Source: Bacteroidaceae bacterium (GTDB lineage: Bacteria > Bacteroidota > Bacteroidia > Bacteroidales > Bacteroidaceae). From it: a stretch of DNA of 34,367 nt. The DNA is taken from positions 1 to 34,367 of the forward strand of contig CAAGLF010000051.1 of assembly GCA_900770705.1 (NCBI GenBank). The letters run 5' to 3'. A program made the position numbers and the translations under genes. The notes beneath the pieces were generated by a model. The model saw only the letters and a program-made list of their open reading frames with translations, was not told the origin of the DNA and ran no database searches. Positions 8,659-17,174 of the stretch are shown here, one piece after another. Position 1 is the first letter of the stretch, and every line of letters begins with the position of its first letter.

Positions 8659-9201
8659 ATGACACAAACTCCCGACACCCCCTTCCTCTCCCTCTGCCGC
8701 CGGCGCCGCAGTGTGCGGAAGTACCGGCCGGAAGCCCTGCAGCCCGAACAGGCCGAGCAACTGCTGCAGGCCGCCCTGCTTGCCCCCAGCAGCAAGGGAC
8801 GCAAGGCCGTGGAGTACATCGTGGTCGACGAGCCCGAAATGCTCGCGCGCCTGGCCGACGTGAAGCCCCGCTTCGGAAGAATGATAGCCGGCGCAGCCCT
8901 GGCCGTCGTCGTGTGCGGAAGGATGGACCAGAGCGACGTCTGGATAGAAGACGCCAGCGTGGCAGCCACGACCCTCCTCTATGCCGCCGCCGACCTGGGG
9001 CTGGGCGCCTGCTGGGTGCAGTTGCGCGAACGCCAGACGGCACTCGGCGAGCCCGCATCGGCCGCCGTGAAGCAGCTGCTGGCCATTCCCCCGGAAGCCG
9101 AGCCCCTCTGCGTAGTCGCCGTGGGCCTGCCCGAAGCCCAGCCGCAGCCCCACGACACCGAAGCCCTCCCCTGGGAGCACGTACACATCGGAAAATACTG
9201 A
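8659..9201 (+). CDS. Nitroreductase-family FMN-dependent oxidoreductase
   Basis: The 180-aa protein has the usual single-domain nitroreductase layout. An N-terminal RRRRSVRKY motif (residues 15-23) is typical of the FMN-phosphate contact, LLAPSSKGRK follows near residue 40, and GLGACWVQL lies near 115. Members use NAD(P)H and FMN to reduce nitro compounds, quinones or other electron acceptors, and the substrate cannot be told from sequence. It opens a compact plus-strand gene run: the next start lies 5 bp after its stop. Length and motif order are normal for the short form of the family. Confidence 0.9.
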   Translation: MTQTPDTPFLSLCRRRRSVRKYRPEALQPEQAEQLLQAALLAPSSKGRKAVEYIVVDEPEMLARLADVKPRFGRMIAGAALAVVVCGRMDQSDVWIEDASVAATTLLYAAADLGLGACWVQLRERQTALGEPASAAVKQLLAIPPEAEPLCVVAVGLPEAQPQPHDTEALPWEHVHIGKY

Positions 9202-9206
9202 CACCT

Positions 9207-10010
9207 ATGCACATAGCACTACTCGGGGCCGGACGCGTAGCCTCCGTCCTCGCTCCGGCACTGGCCCGGGCCGGCCATCGCTTTGTCGGCGTCTGCACCC
9301 GCAGTCCGCAGTCGGCCGCAAAGCTCATCGAGCACCTCGGCCCCCACTCCGAAGCCCTGCCCGTGCAGACCCCCGAAGCCCTGCCCGAAGCCGACCTCTA
9401 CCTCCTCTGCACCTCCGACGACGCACTCCCCGCACTGGCTGCCCGCCTCGCCGGGAGCAGGCCCCGCCCCTGCCTCGTACACACCGCCGGAAGCGTGCCC
9501 CTCGACCTCCTGGCGCAGCTCACGCCCGAGGCCGGCGTGCTCTACCCCCTGCAAACCTTCACGCCCGGCCGCCCGCTCGACATCGCCGCCATACCCTTCT
9601 ATACGGAAGCCACCACCCCTGCCACGCACGACCTCCTGCGCCGCCTCGTGGCCTCCCTCGGCGCCACCGCTACACCACTCGACAGCACCGCCCGCGCACG
9701 CCTCCACCTGGCTGCCGTATTCGGCTGCAACTTCGTGAACCACCTCTACGCCCTCGCCGGCCGCCTGATGGACGAAGCTGGCCTCCCCTTCAGCCACCTG
9801 GTCCCCCTCCTGCAAGAAACGGCCGACAAGGTGAGCACCATCCCCCCGGAGCAGGCACAGACAGGCCCCGCCCTGCGCTTCGACCGCAGCGTAATGCACG
9901 CACAGCTCCGACGCCTCGACCGACAGCCCTACCTCGCCGAAGTCTACCGCCTGCTCTCCGACGGCATACACCGCCTCGCCTCACAGCCCGCCCAACACCA
10001 CAGCCTATGA
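9207..10010 (+). CDS. Rossmann-like and DUF2520 domain protein
   Basis: The 267-aa protein starts with MHIALLGAGRVASVLAPALA, a GxGxxA dinucleotide-binding turn of a Rossmann fold. The C-terminal half (about 130-260) matches DUF2520, a helical domain related to the dimerisation domains of 6-phosphogluconate and ketopantoate-type dehydrogenases. NAD(P)-dependent oxidoreductase activity is likely, but no substrate is known to me. The frame is open further upstream, to 8529, yet that part lies in the other-frame shadow of the nitroreductase gene. The ATG at 9207, 5 bp after the nitroreductase stop, begins the recognisable fold. Its stop overlaps the kdsC start in ATGA, indicating translational coupling. 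Confidence 0.88.
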   Translation: MHIALLGAGRVASVLAPALARAGHRFVGVCTRSPQSAAKLIEHLGPHSEALPVQTPEALPEADLYLLCTSDDALPALAARLAGSRPRPCLVHTAGSVPLDLLAQLTPEAGVLYPLQTFTPGRPLDIAAIPFYTEATTPATHDLLRRLVASLGATATPLDSTARARLHLAAVFGCNFVNHLYALAGRLMDEAGLPFSHLVPLLQETADKVSTIPPEQAQTGPALRFDRSVMHAQLRRLDRQPYLAEVYRLLSDGIHRLASQPAQHHSL

Positions 10011-10528
10011 TCAACTACGACCTCCGGAAAATACGCGCCCTGGCCTTCGATGTCGACGGCGTGTTGAGTGCCAACAACGTTTACCTGCTCGGCAACGACG
10101 GGAATCCCCACCGCACCGCCAACATCAAGGACGGATACGCCCTGCAGCTCGCCGTGAAGTGCGGACTACAGCTCGCCATCATCACCGGCGGACGCAGCGA
10201 AGCCGTGCGACAGCGCTACGTCGGCCTCGGCCTGCAGAATGTCTTCACAGGCGTCAGCGTGAAAATCACCTGTTTCCGACAGTGGATGGAAGAAAGCGGC
10301 CTGCAGCCCGAAGAAGTGCTCTATATGGGCGACGACATCCCCGACTACGAAGTGATGCGCGAATGCGGCTGCCCCTGCTGTCCCGCCGACGCCGCCCCCG
10401 AAATCAAGGACATCGCCCTCTACATCAGCCAGCAGCCCGGCGGACACGGCTGCGTGCGCGACGTCGTGGAGCAAGTGCTCAAGGCACAGGGACTCTGGAT
10501 GAAAAACGCCGAAGCCTTCGGCTGGTAG
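10007..10528 (+). CDS. kdsC: KdsC-type HAD phosphatase (KDO 8-phosphate phosphatase)
   Basis: At 173 aa this is the size of KdsC, the capless C0 HAD enzyme that removes phosphate from 3-deoxy-D-manno-octulosonate 8-phosphate to give KDO for lipid A core synthesis. Visible motifs are FDVDGVL with the catalytic Asp15 and Asp17, IKDG near residue 42, the ITGGRS loop, and MGDDIPDYEVM near 107 with the metal-binding aspartates. It overlaps the preceding gene by 4 bp (ATGA). Close relatives act on other sugar phosphates, but the motif set and the typical neighbourhood with DUF2520 and Maf genes make KdsC the best call. Confidence 0.9.
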   Translation: MINYDLRKIRALAFDVDGVLSANNVYLLGNDGNPHRTANIKDGYALQLAVKCGLQLAIITGGRSEAVRQRYVGLGLQNVFTGVSVKITCFRQWMEESGLQPEEVLYMGDDIPDYEVMRECGCPCCPADAAPEIKDIALYISQQPGGHGCVRDVVEQVLKAQGLWMKNAEAFGW

Positions 10529-10586
10529 ACAAGGCCGGAAACCTCCTGTAAAACCATAACGACACAACCCTCAAAACCATCATACC

Positions 10587-11168
10587 ATGCTCGACAATCT
10601 CAGCAAATACCACATAGTGCTGGCCAGCACCTCGCCACGCCGCAAGGACCTGCTGCAGCGACTGGGACTCAACTTCAAGGTGCGCACACTCTTCGGCGTG
10701 GACGAAAGCTACCCCGAAGGGCTCTCGCCCCTCGACATCGTGCGCCATATCTCGCGGAAAAAGGCCGAAGCCTACGCCACATCGATGGCGCAGGACGAGC
10801 TGCTCATCGCTGCCGACACCATCGTATGCTTCGACGGCCACGTGCTGGGCAAGCCCAAGGACGTAGCCGAAGCCAAGGCCATGCTCGGCGCACTTTCCGA
10901 GCGCACGCACGAGGTGGTGACCGGCGTAACCGTCATCACCGCCGCCCGAAAGGAGACTTTCGCCGTGTCCACCGAAGTGAAGTTCGCAAAAATATCACAG
11001 GAAGACATCGAATTCTACGTGGAGAACTACCTGCCCTTCGACAAGGCCGGCGCCTACGGCATTCAGGAGTGGATAGGCATGATAGCCGTCGAGGAAATCC
11101 GCGGCAGCTTCTTCAACGTGGTCGGCCTGCCCGTACAACGACTCTTCCAAGTGCTCAAAACATTCTGA
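10587..11168 (+). CDS. maf: Maf-family nucleoside triphosphate pyrophosphatase
   Basis: The 193-aa protein carries the Maf signature STSPRRKDLL near residues 14-23, the AADTIV catalytic-Asp segment near 76, GKPKDVAEA near 90, and EEIRGSFFNVVGLPV toward the C terminus. Maf proteins hydrolyse non-canonical or surplus nucleoside triphosphates (the YhdE branch acts on dTTP/UTP) to monophosphate and pyrophosphate, and their overexpression inhibits septation. The gene lies 58 bp after kdsC in the same direction. The exact nucleotide specificity is not determined. Confidence 0.93.
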   Translation: MLDNLSKYHIVLASTSPRRKDLLQRLGLNFKVRTLFGVDESYPEGLSPLDIVRHISRKKAEAYATSMAQDELLIAADTIVCFDGHVLGKPKDVAEAKAMLGALSERTHEVVTGVTVITAARKETFAVSTEVKFAKISQEDIEFYVENYLPFDKAGAYGIQEWIGMIAVEEIRGSFFNVVGLPVQRLFQVLKTF

Positions 11169-11231
11169 TACAAACCCATAACTCGCTGCGCCCGGCTCCG
11201 ACAGCCCTCCCGCAGCGTCCCGAAACACAAA

Positions 11232-11729
11232 ATGAAACTACAGATGAAACTCCCCAGGCTTGCCCTGTTGCTACTGCCGGCCCTGCTGGCCGCCTGTTCC
11301 GACCACGCCAACGACGCTGAATACCGCTCCGAGGCTCCCCGCTTCAGCGATATCGTATGCCGCGACCTTGCCACGGGCTCTTCCGAGCTCCGCAGCGGCC
11401 AGCCCTTCGTGGCAACGGCGCAGATCAGCACCGCCGGCCGCCAGCTCTACCAGGCTACGTATACCTGGAGCACCACACCGCTCGACATGCAGCACAAGTA
11501 CACCGCCTCCGTGGTCTCGAACGACTGGTACGAAAGCCCTACGGACACCCTCGTGGCCCCCGCTGCCGGCACCTACCGCCTCACGTTCAAGGCGCGCTAC
11601 AAGACGAAGGGCTGGGTGGACACTGCCTCCGGCTACGTGCAGGATATCGACGGCGGCAAGGTGACCTACTCCATCCCCAGCCTGCAGTACGTCGACGTGG
11701 CGGCTGAGAAGACGCTCGTGGTACGATAG
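11232..11729 (+). CDS. Small lipoprotein of unknown function
   Basis: This 165-aa protein has a clear lipoprotein signal: basic start, Leu-rich core, and lipobox Leu-Ala-Ala-Cys with the modified Cys22. The residues after the Cys (Ser-Asp-His) are mildly acidic. Acidic residues here favour surface export in Bacteroidetes, but this example is too weak to decide. The mature part is predicted to be beta-rich with many Thr, Tyr and Ser and a TYRLTFKARYKTKGW stretch, like a small Ig-like or sandwich domain. A second Met at residue 5 (11244) is an equally plausible start. It is the last gene of the run beginning at 8659, followed by a strong terminator. I do not recognise the family. Confidence 0.8.
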   Translation: MKLQMKLPRLALLLLPALLAACSDHANDAEYRSEAPRFSDIVCRDLATGSSELRSGQPFVATAQISTAGRQLYQATYTWSTTPLDMQHKYTASVVSNDWYESPTDTLVAPAAGTYRLTFKARYKTKGWVDTASGYVQDIDGGKVTYSIPSLQYVDVAAEKTLVVR

Positions 11730-11783
11730 GCAGAAACGTCCCGTGCTCCCCAAGACAGAGATTCCGCAAAGGATATGAAAAAT

Positions 11784-11823
11784 CCGGCGGAGAAGCGCTG
11801 ACAGAAAGCTGCTTCTCCGCCGG
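11784..11823. terminator. Terminator between convergent genes
   Basis: CCGGCGGAGAAGC (11784-11796) and its perfect complement at 11811-11823 form a 13-bp stem with a 14-nt loop. It is followed by TTTCTT on the plus strand and preceded by an AT-rich ATGAAAAAT stretch that serves the minus strand. It sits between the lipoprotein gene and the convergent lysozyme gene and probably ends both transcripts. Confidence 0.8.
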
Positions 11824-11917
11824 TTTCTTGTGGCGGCTGTCCGGCTGCGGGCCGGCGGCGGAAAGTGTGGGGCGGGGCAGGGGAGATGCCGGGGCGTCTC
11901 ATGTCCCGGCCCGGGGG

Positions 11918-12736
11918 CTACATTTGCAGCGCGCTGAGGTGGAAACCGTCCATCAGGCAGCTGCGGTCGCAATTGCCGCGTATGCCGGGCACGCGTCCCG
12001 TGCTGCTGTATTGCCACATGATGTAGTCTGTGCCGTCGTTGAGCGTAGGCTCGTCGGGGCGGTAGCGGGCTATCATCCACTGGTAGCCGGGAAACTCGCC
12101 CTGGAAATGCTTGTTGTAGAAATTGTGGTAGGTGTAGAGCAGGGGCTTGCGGCCGTAGTGGCGTGCCACTCGCTCGATGAAGCTGCGGAGGTCGGCGATG
12201 AACTTTTCTTCGCTGACGCTGCCGCGCACTTCGATGTCGATCATCGGCACGATGTCCTGCTCTTCGGCGCGTACGGTGGCGGTGAGGTTGAGAAACTGCT
12301 CTTCCACACTGACGTTGGGGCGGTAGAAATGGTAGCTGCCCACGCTGATGCCGGCTTTGCGGGCTTCGCGCAGATTGCGTGCGTAGGTATCGTCGACGAG
12401 CTGGGCGCCTTCGGTGGCTTTGAGGTAGGCATAGGCGATTTTTGCCTCTTTCCCTACGGTTTCCCAGTCGATGTTTCCCTGGTAGTGGCTCACGTCGATG
12501 CCTTCGCGGTAGTGAGTGTTGATTTTTCCGTGTCGGGCGTGCTGTTGGGGCACGGTGGCAGTCTCCTTGAGTGTGCGTTCGCGCTGCGGGCGGGCTGCCA
12601 TAGCGTCGGGGGCGTATGCCGTGAGTTCCAGCATGACATTCTTTTTCCCCTTCCGCTCGCGCTTGCGGGCTTCAGCGGCCTGTGGCAGCGCGATGAGAAC
12701 CGCCAGGAGCAGGGGGAGGGCTTGGGGAATCTTCAT
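11918..12736 (-). CDS. Secreted GH25 lysozyme (N,O-diacetylmuramidase family)
   Basis: The 272-aa protein begins with a signal peptide (residues 1-22, cleavage near QAAEA). A basic, low-complexity spacer follows, then a GH25 barrel with GIDVSHYQGNIDW at 79-91, which contains conserved Asp81, and the Asp167-x-Glu169 active-site pair in MIDIEVRG. YHFYRPN and MWQYSS segments line the cleft in this family. GH25 enzymes cut the beta-1,4 bond between MurNAc and GlcNAc. The gene follows the M23/LysM endopeptidase gene by 72 bp on the same strand, so one operon would supply both a glycan-cutting and a peptide-cutting enzyme. It could act on the cell's own wall or on competitors. Confidence 0.92.
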   Translation of the reverse strand: MKIPQALPLLLAVLIALPQAAEARKRERKGKKNVMLELTAYAPDAMAARPQRERTLKETATVPQQHARHGKINTHYREGIDVSHYQGNIDWETVGKEAKIAYAYLKATEGAQLVDDTYARNLREARKAGISVGSYHFYRPNVSVEEQFLNLTATVRAEEQDIVPMIDIEVRGSVSEEKFIADLRSFIERVARHYGRKPLLYTYHNFYNKHFQGEFPGYQWMIARYRPDEPTLNDGTDYIMWQYSSTGRVPGIRGNCDRSCLMDGFHLSALQM

Positions 12737-12808
12737 GGTGTCGTTGGGGGAAGTTACGGCGGGGCTACTGCTGTCTGTGTGTCTGGTGTGGGCGGAGCGA
12801 CAGTCTGC

Positions 12809-13726
12809 TTAGTAACGGAGGATTTGTCCGGGGCGGAGTTTCGACTTTTTGGTCAGTCGGTTCATCTTGCAGAGCTGGTCGACGGTGCGGCCCACCTTGT
12901 TGGCGATGGCGTAGAGGCTTTCGCCGCGTTTCACCTTGTGGTAGTGTACGTCTCTGGCTGTGGCAGCAGTGCGGGGAGCCTGCTTCTCGGTGTCGCTCGG
13001 GGTGTCGGTGTCGATGCGCGAGGCGGTGTGGTTGCGTGCGTCGCCGGGTTTGTGGAAAGTGTAGAAGTCTCCGGTGACGTCCTGGTTGGGGAAGTCGAAC
13101 AGGAGTTCGGGGTCGATGGCTTCGCCGAGGAGGCGCGTTTCAAAATGGAGGTGTGAGCCGAAGCTTCTGCCGGTGTTGCCGCCCAGTCCGATGGGTTCGC
13201 CGGCTTTCACGTCCTGGTCGGTGGTCACGAGGTGCTTGGAGAGGTGTCCGTAGATGGTTTCGAGTCCGTTGTTGTGGCGGATGACCACGAAGTTGCCGTA
13301 GCCGCCTCCTTCGTAGCGGACCACGCGTATTTTTCCGTCGAAGGCGGCGCGTATGGTGTCGCCGGTGTAGACTTTTATGTCGAGTCCCTTGTGCTGGCGG
13401 CGGAAGGCGGCGCGGTAGCCGAAGCGGCTGGTGACGGTTCGGCTGGGGGTGGGCATACAGAAGCCGCGGAGGTCTATCTTGAAGCTGTCGGGCACGGCCT
13501 CGCGGGCGTAGCAGTGTGCGTAGCTGGTGTTCCAGGTGGAGTAGAGTCCGTCGGCGTTGTCGCCGGCTTCGAGGTCGAGGTAGCGTTGCAGGGCTACGGA
13601 GTCGACGGCTTTGAGCTTGCGGTCGATGGGGGCTTGGCGGGCGATAAGGTCTTGTCCATACGCGCCGATGGCTGCGGAGAAGAGGAGAATTCCTGCCGCG
13701 GCGCGCTGTATGAGGGCTAAATTCAT
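12809..13726 (-). CDS. M23 zinc endopeptidase with C-terminal LysM domain
   Basis: The chosen start, Met at 13726, gives 305 aa with a good signal peptide (cleavage near AYGQ). An upstream start at 13753 would add nine unhelpful residues and sits on the promoter. The M23 (LytM/lysostaphin-type) domain spans about 95-205 with zinc ligands His112 and Asp116 (HKGLD) and His194 in SHLHFE. His161 in YGHL and His192 are the partner catalytic histidines, so the site looks intact and active. A LysM repeat at about 260-305 (KRGESLYAIANKVG) would anchor the protein to peptidoglycan. The likely role is cleaving peptide cross-links in the periplasm. It is the first gene of a two-gene unit with the lysozyme. 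Confidence 0.93.
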   Translation of the reverse strand: MNLALIQRAAAGILLFSAAIGAYGQDLIARQAPIDRKLKAVDSVALQRYLDLEAGDNADGLYSTWNTSYAHCYAREAVPDSFKIDLRGFCMPTPSRTVTSRFGYRAAFRRQHKGLDIKVYTGDTIRAAFDGKIRVVRYEGGGYGNFVVIRHNNGLETIYGHLSKHLVTTDQDVKAGEPIGLGGNTGRSFGSHLHFETRLLGEAIDPELLFDFPNQDVTGDFYTFHKPGDARNHTASRIDTDTPSDTEKQAPRTAATARDVHYHKVKRGESLYAIANKVGRTVDQLCKMNRLTKKSKLRPGQILRY

Positions 13727-13750
13727 GGGTGTGGTAAGGTTTAACGCCGG

Positions 13751-13758
13751 CAAAATTA
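13751..13758 (-). promoter_or_regulatory. Probable -7 promoter box of the M23/lysozyme unit
   Basis: TAATTTTG on the minus strand matches TAnnTTTG exactly, 25-32 nt upstream of the preferred start at 13726, implying a leader of roughly 20 nt. It overlaps the alternative start at 13753, another reason to prefer 13726. A -33 box is not obvious. Confidence 0.55.
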
Positions 13759-13989
13759 CAAAATCCTGCAGAATTGGCCGCGGGCTGAATCTTAAAAGTT
13801 GCCAAAAAGCGTGATTCCCAACTCTTTTCGCTGTTGCTTCGTGCGGTTGTGCGGCGCGGCGGGCGGGCTGGCGGTGTGTCCGCGCAGCGGGAGGCGGTGC
13901 CGTGGGGCGGGCTGGGGTGCTTTGCCCGGGGCAGGCGGTGCGGCTGCGGTGGTGGAAGGCGGTGCCTTCGGGCCGGGGCTGGATACGCT

Positions 13990-14030
13990 GCGTGCGCCTG
14001 CTGCTTTTCTTTCGGGCAGCAGGCGCACGC
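13990..14030 (+). terminator. Strong hairpin with plus-strand T-tract
   Basis: Arms GCGTGCGCCTGCTGC (13990-14004) and the perfect complement (14016-14030) form a 15-bp stem with an 11-nt loop. The T-rich run GTTGGTTTTTCTTTTTTTG follows on the plus strand. The only genes here run on the minus strand, where the hairpin lies about 50 nt past the BY-kinase stop and has no U-tract behind it. It may still end the BY-kinase transcript, but its orientation suits a plus-strand RNA. Confidence 0.5.
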
Positions 14031-14082
14031 GTTGGTTTTTCTTTTTTTGTTTTAATGTATTGAAAAAGAGAAACTTAAAGAT

Positions 14083-16488
14083 TCAAAATACCCCCCCGTA
14101 TCCGTAGTGGTATCCGTAGTGGTAGTTGCCGTATTTTCCGTGGATGTATTCGGTGCCGTTGAGCAGGATGGCCATGTTGTTGTATTCGTTGTTGCGGTAG
14201 AGCTGTTCGACGTCGGGCAGGAGTCGCTTGTCCATCACGCCGGCGCGTACGATGAAGAGTGTGATGTCGGCCAGGGGGGCTATCAGGTTGGAGTCGGCCA
14301 CGATTTCTATGGGTGCGCAGTCGAGCAGTATGTAGTCGTAGTCGGGGCGGACGGTTTCGATGAGGGTGCGCAGTCGGTCGCTGAGGAGCAGCTCGGTGGG
14401 GTTGGGGGGCGTGATGCCTACGGGGATGACGTCGACGCCGGCTGAGAGTGCGTCGCGGCGTATGAGTGCGTGGATGTCGTCGGTGTCGCCGTTGAGATAG
14501 GAGGAGAGTCCGGCGGGGATTGCTTGGCCGGACACTTTCGTGAGCTGCTGTTTGCGCAGGTCGAGGTCGATGACGAGCACGCGTTTCTGCTTCAGTGCGA
14601 AGCATACGGACAGGTTGCTGGTAATCATGGTCTTTCCGGAACCGGGGTTGAAGCTGGTAAGCATGATTACCTTGGGGTTGCCCGCCTTTGTGTGCATGAA
14701 GTAGTCGATTTTTGTGCGTGCCAGGCGGAAGGTTTCGTTGGCCACGTCGTGGCGGTTGGGCGCCACGTGTATGGCGTAGGGTGCATTGGATGTTTTCTTC
14801 CATTGCCACCAGTGGCGTCGGCGCACGAGTGAGGGTATTTCGCCCACGAGGGGGATGGATATTTGTTCGAGGTCGGCGCGTCCCTGCACGCTGTTGTCGA
14901 ATATGCGGAGGAGGAAGAGTATGCCGGCGGGCAGTGCGAAGCCTGCCGCGAGGGCGATGAGCAGGATGACGTTCCGGCGGGGCGAGGTGGGTGCGTTGGG
15001 CCCGATGGGGGGCTGTATGATGCGTGTGTTGCTGGCGTTGTAGGTTTTCGAGAGCTGGGTTTCCTCGCGCTTCTGGAGCAGGTAGATGTAGAGTGATTCC
15101 TTCACTTTCTGCTGGCGTCCGCTCGAGAGTATCTGGCGCTCTTGCTGGGGGTTCGAGGCGATTTGTCGGTTGGTGGAGATGCTGTGGTCGTTGACGTTGT
15201 CTATCTGCTTCTGTATCTGTGCGATGGCGTTTTCAATGCTTCGGAGTATGGCGGTGCGCAGCCGGGGGAGCTGCTCGTTGTATTGGGCCACGAGGGGGCT
15301 CTTGTCGCTGGAGTTTGCCCGCAGTTCGTCGCGGCGGAGCAGCAGGGTGTTGTATTCGCTGATCTGTGCTTCGGTGCCGGCTCCGGCAATGCCTGTTCCG
15401 GCGGGGATAAGCTGGTCGTCGGCCTGATTGCGCACGAGGTAGTCGCGTATGTATTGGGCCATCGAGAGCTGGTTGTTGAGCTGCAGCAGGCTGTTCTGCG
15501 TGTGGGCGGTCTGTGTGAGGAGCATTTGCGAGGTGGCGCCGATGTCGGGGGTGAGGTTGGCGCTCTTGAAGGCGGCTATGTCGGCGTCGACGCTGCCGAG
15601 CTCGCGGGTGATGCTGTCGAGGCGGTCGGAGATGAAGGCGATGGTGCTTTCGGCCACGGCGTTCTTGTCTTCTATCCACTGTGTGTTGTAGGCGTCGAGG
15701 AGGGCCAGGAGCACGTCGCCGGCGCGCTCTGGGTCTTCGTCGGTCATGCTGAGGTTGACGATGGTGCTTTCCTTGTCGCTCAGGGCCAGGCTAAGGCGGG
15801 AGGAGTAGGCGGCGGCCATCCCCGATACGGGGTATTTGCACATCTTGAAGGTCCGGCCTTCATACTGCTCGCTGTCGTGGCAGGGTGACTTGCGCACGGT
15901 GACGTGTCCCACGGGGGTCTGCACGGTCTGTCCGTAGGCGGCCGTGATGGTTTGTTCGGGCAGGTCTTCCTGGGGGATGAGGAAGTGGCTCAGGCTCACC
16001 TTGCCGGCGCCGGCGGGCTGTATTTCGAAGCTGAAGAAGGCCTCTTCGGGCACGTTGGCGTCGAGCTCCACGAGCAGGGGCGAATTGTTGTAGAGGTGCA
16101 CCGTCTGCAGGCCCTGCTTCGTGCTGACCACGCGGTCGAGGTGGAGCTTGCGCACGGTGTGCTCCATCAGGAAGGGGGCCGAGAGGGTGATGATCTCGTT
16201 GTTGATGTTCGTGTTGGAGTGGAAGAGTCCCAGGTCCTGTATGGCGGTGTTGCCTTTCGGGGAGAAGGAACCGCTGTTCTCGGTGTTCTTGAAGAGCACT
16301 TGCGCCGTGCGCGTGTAGACGGGCGTGGTGCGCAGCAGGTAGAACACGGCGATGGCGAGCGAGAGGAGCACGGAGGCGAAAAACCAATATCGCTTGCTCC
16401 AGAGCAGCCACAGGTATTCCTGCCAGTTCAACGCCTCTTCTTTCTCTTCCGCGTTAAATCGCGCGGGCTGTGTATGTACTTCTTGCAT
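14083..16488 (-). CDS. Wzz-type chain-length regulator fused to BY-kinase
   Basis: The 801-aa inner-membrane protein combines a polysaccharide co-polymerase part with a bacterial tyrosine kinase. Membrane segments lie at about 33-53 and 506-528, flanking a periplasmic region with long helices (about 255-470). The cytoplasmic kinase has Walker A NPGSGKT (614-620), Walker A' VLVIDLDLRK (637-646), Walker B YDYILLDCAP (717-726), and an ETFRLARTKI oligomerisation motif near 585. The tail holds seven tyrosines between 781 and 797, the expected autophosphorylation cluster. Such proteins control export and length of capsule or exopolysaccharide. Unusually, no Wza-type exporter, glycosyltransferase or polymerase gene lies beside it. 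Confidence 0.93.
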   Translation of the reverse strand: MQEVHTQPARFNAEEKEEALNWQEYLWLLWSKRYWFFASVLLSLAIAVFYLLRTTPVYTRTAQVLFKNTENSGSFSPKGNTAIQDLGLFHSNTNINNEIITLSAPFLMEHTVRKLHLDRVVSTKQGLQTVHLYNNSPLLVELDANVPEEAFFSFEIQPAGAGKVSLSHFLIPQEDLPEQTITAAYGQTVQTPVGHVTVRKSPCHDSEQYEGRTFKMCKYPVSGMAAAYSSRLSLALSDKESTIVNLSMTDEDPERAGDVLLALLDAYNTQWIEDKNAVAESTIAFISDRLDSITRELGSVDADIAAFKSANLTPDIGATSQMLLTQTAHTQNSLLQLNNQLSMAQYIRDYLVRNQADDQLIPAGTGIAGAGTEAQISEYNTLLLRRDELRANSSDKSPLVAQYNEQLPRLRTAILRSIENAIAQIQKQIDNVNDHSISTNRQIASNPQQERQILSSGRQQKVKESLYIYLLQKREETQLSKTYNASNTRIIQPPIGPNAPTSPRRNVILLIALAAGFALPAGILFLLRIFDNSVQGRADLEQISIPLVGEIPSLVRRRHWWQWKKTSNAPYAIHVAPNRHDVANETFRLARTKIDYFMHTKAGNPKVIMLTSFNPGSGKTMITSNLSVCFALKQKRVLVIDLDLRKQQLTKVSGQAIPAGLSSYLNGDTDDIHALIRRDALSAGVDVIPVGITPPNPTELLLSDRLRTLIETVRPDYDYILLDCAPIEIVADSNLIAPLADITLFIVRAGVMDKRLLPDVEQLYRNNEYNNMAILLNGTEYIHGKYGNYHYGYHYGYGGVF

Positions 16489-16578
16489 AGGGGGTATTAG
16501 TTGTTAGGGTTAGCCTTCCCCGTGGTCTTCCTGCGTCTGCGCTGCAGCCGGAGGAGCAGGGACAGGGTATAATCGAGG

Positions 16579-16586
16579 CAAAAATA
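16579..16586 (-). promoter_or_regulatory. Probable -7 promoter box of the BY-kinase gene
   Basis: TATTTTTG on the minus strand matches TAnnTTTG exactly and would give a leader of roughly 80 nt before the start at 16488. A TTTG lies 12 bp upstream, too close for the normal -33 spacing. Confidence 0.5.
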
Positions 16587-17174
16587 CGTTTTTTTCGGCA
16601 AATTCCGGCATTTCCGGCCGTGCTTTTTATGACGGTGTAGAAGTTTTTTTACTTTCCGGGGCTGTCCCTCTGCTGTGCTGTGCGGCGTTGTTGAAATGCG
16701 ATAGGTCTTATTTTGCGTGCAAAAACCCTGCAAAATGTCTGTTAATCGCAGAAATTACAACTGCAATTTGTAAAAGTATGAATTTCTGCCGCCATTATCT
16801 TGAAAAACTTTTAGATTGAAAATTAATGAGTTGGATTCGGAATGCTTTCGCAAAGCCGCGCGCGTGTCCCACAGGGTTCCCCCGACGTACGTCTGCAGAT
16901 TGAAAATCAAGGGGGTAGGGGGATAAAAATAATTTCTTTTTTATTTATTTTTTTCTTTAGAGAATAGAATTAATTTCTTTGGTTCTTTCTTTATCAAGGG
17001 AGAGAAATTTTCTTTTTTTCTGGCTTTTTTCTTTTTTTCTTGAGACTGCCTGCGTTCGTGGCCGGGCGCTGTGTGTTCGTCGGCCGGGGAGGCGGGGCAC
17101 CGGTCTGCGGCTTTGCGCGGGCGTGAGCGGGCTGCGTGCGTGCGCGCCGCTCGGGGCGGGCTGGAGCAGGGGTG

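Larger units (their letters stand above)
13727..14082. other. Intergenic region between the M23 and BY-kinase genes
   Basis: This 356-bp gap contains the M23 -7 box (13751-13758), a GC-rich section of about 200 bp with no recognisable coding content, and the strong hairpin at 13990-14030 followed by T- and A-rich sequence. The short open frames here are arginine-, glycine- or alanine-rich by-products of the GC bias. Confidence 0.55.
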
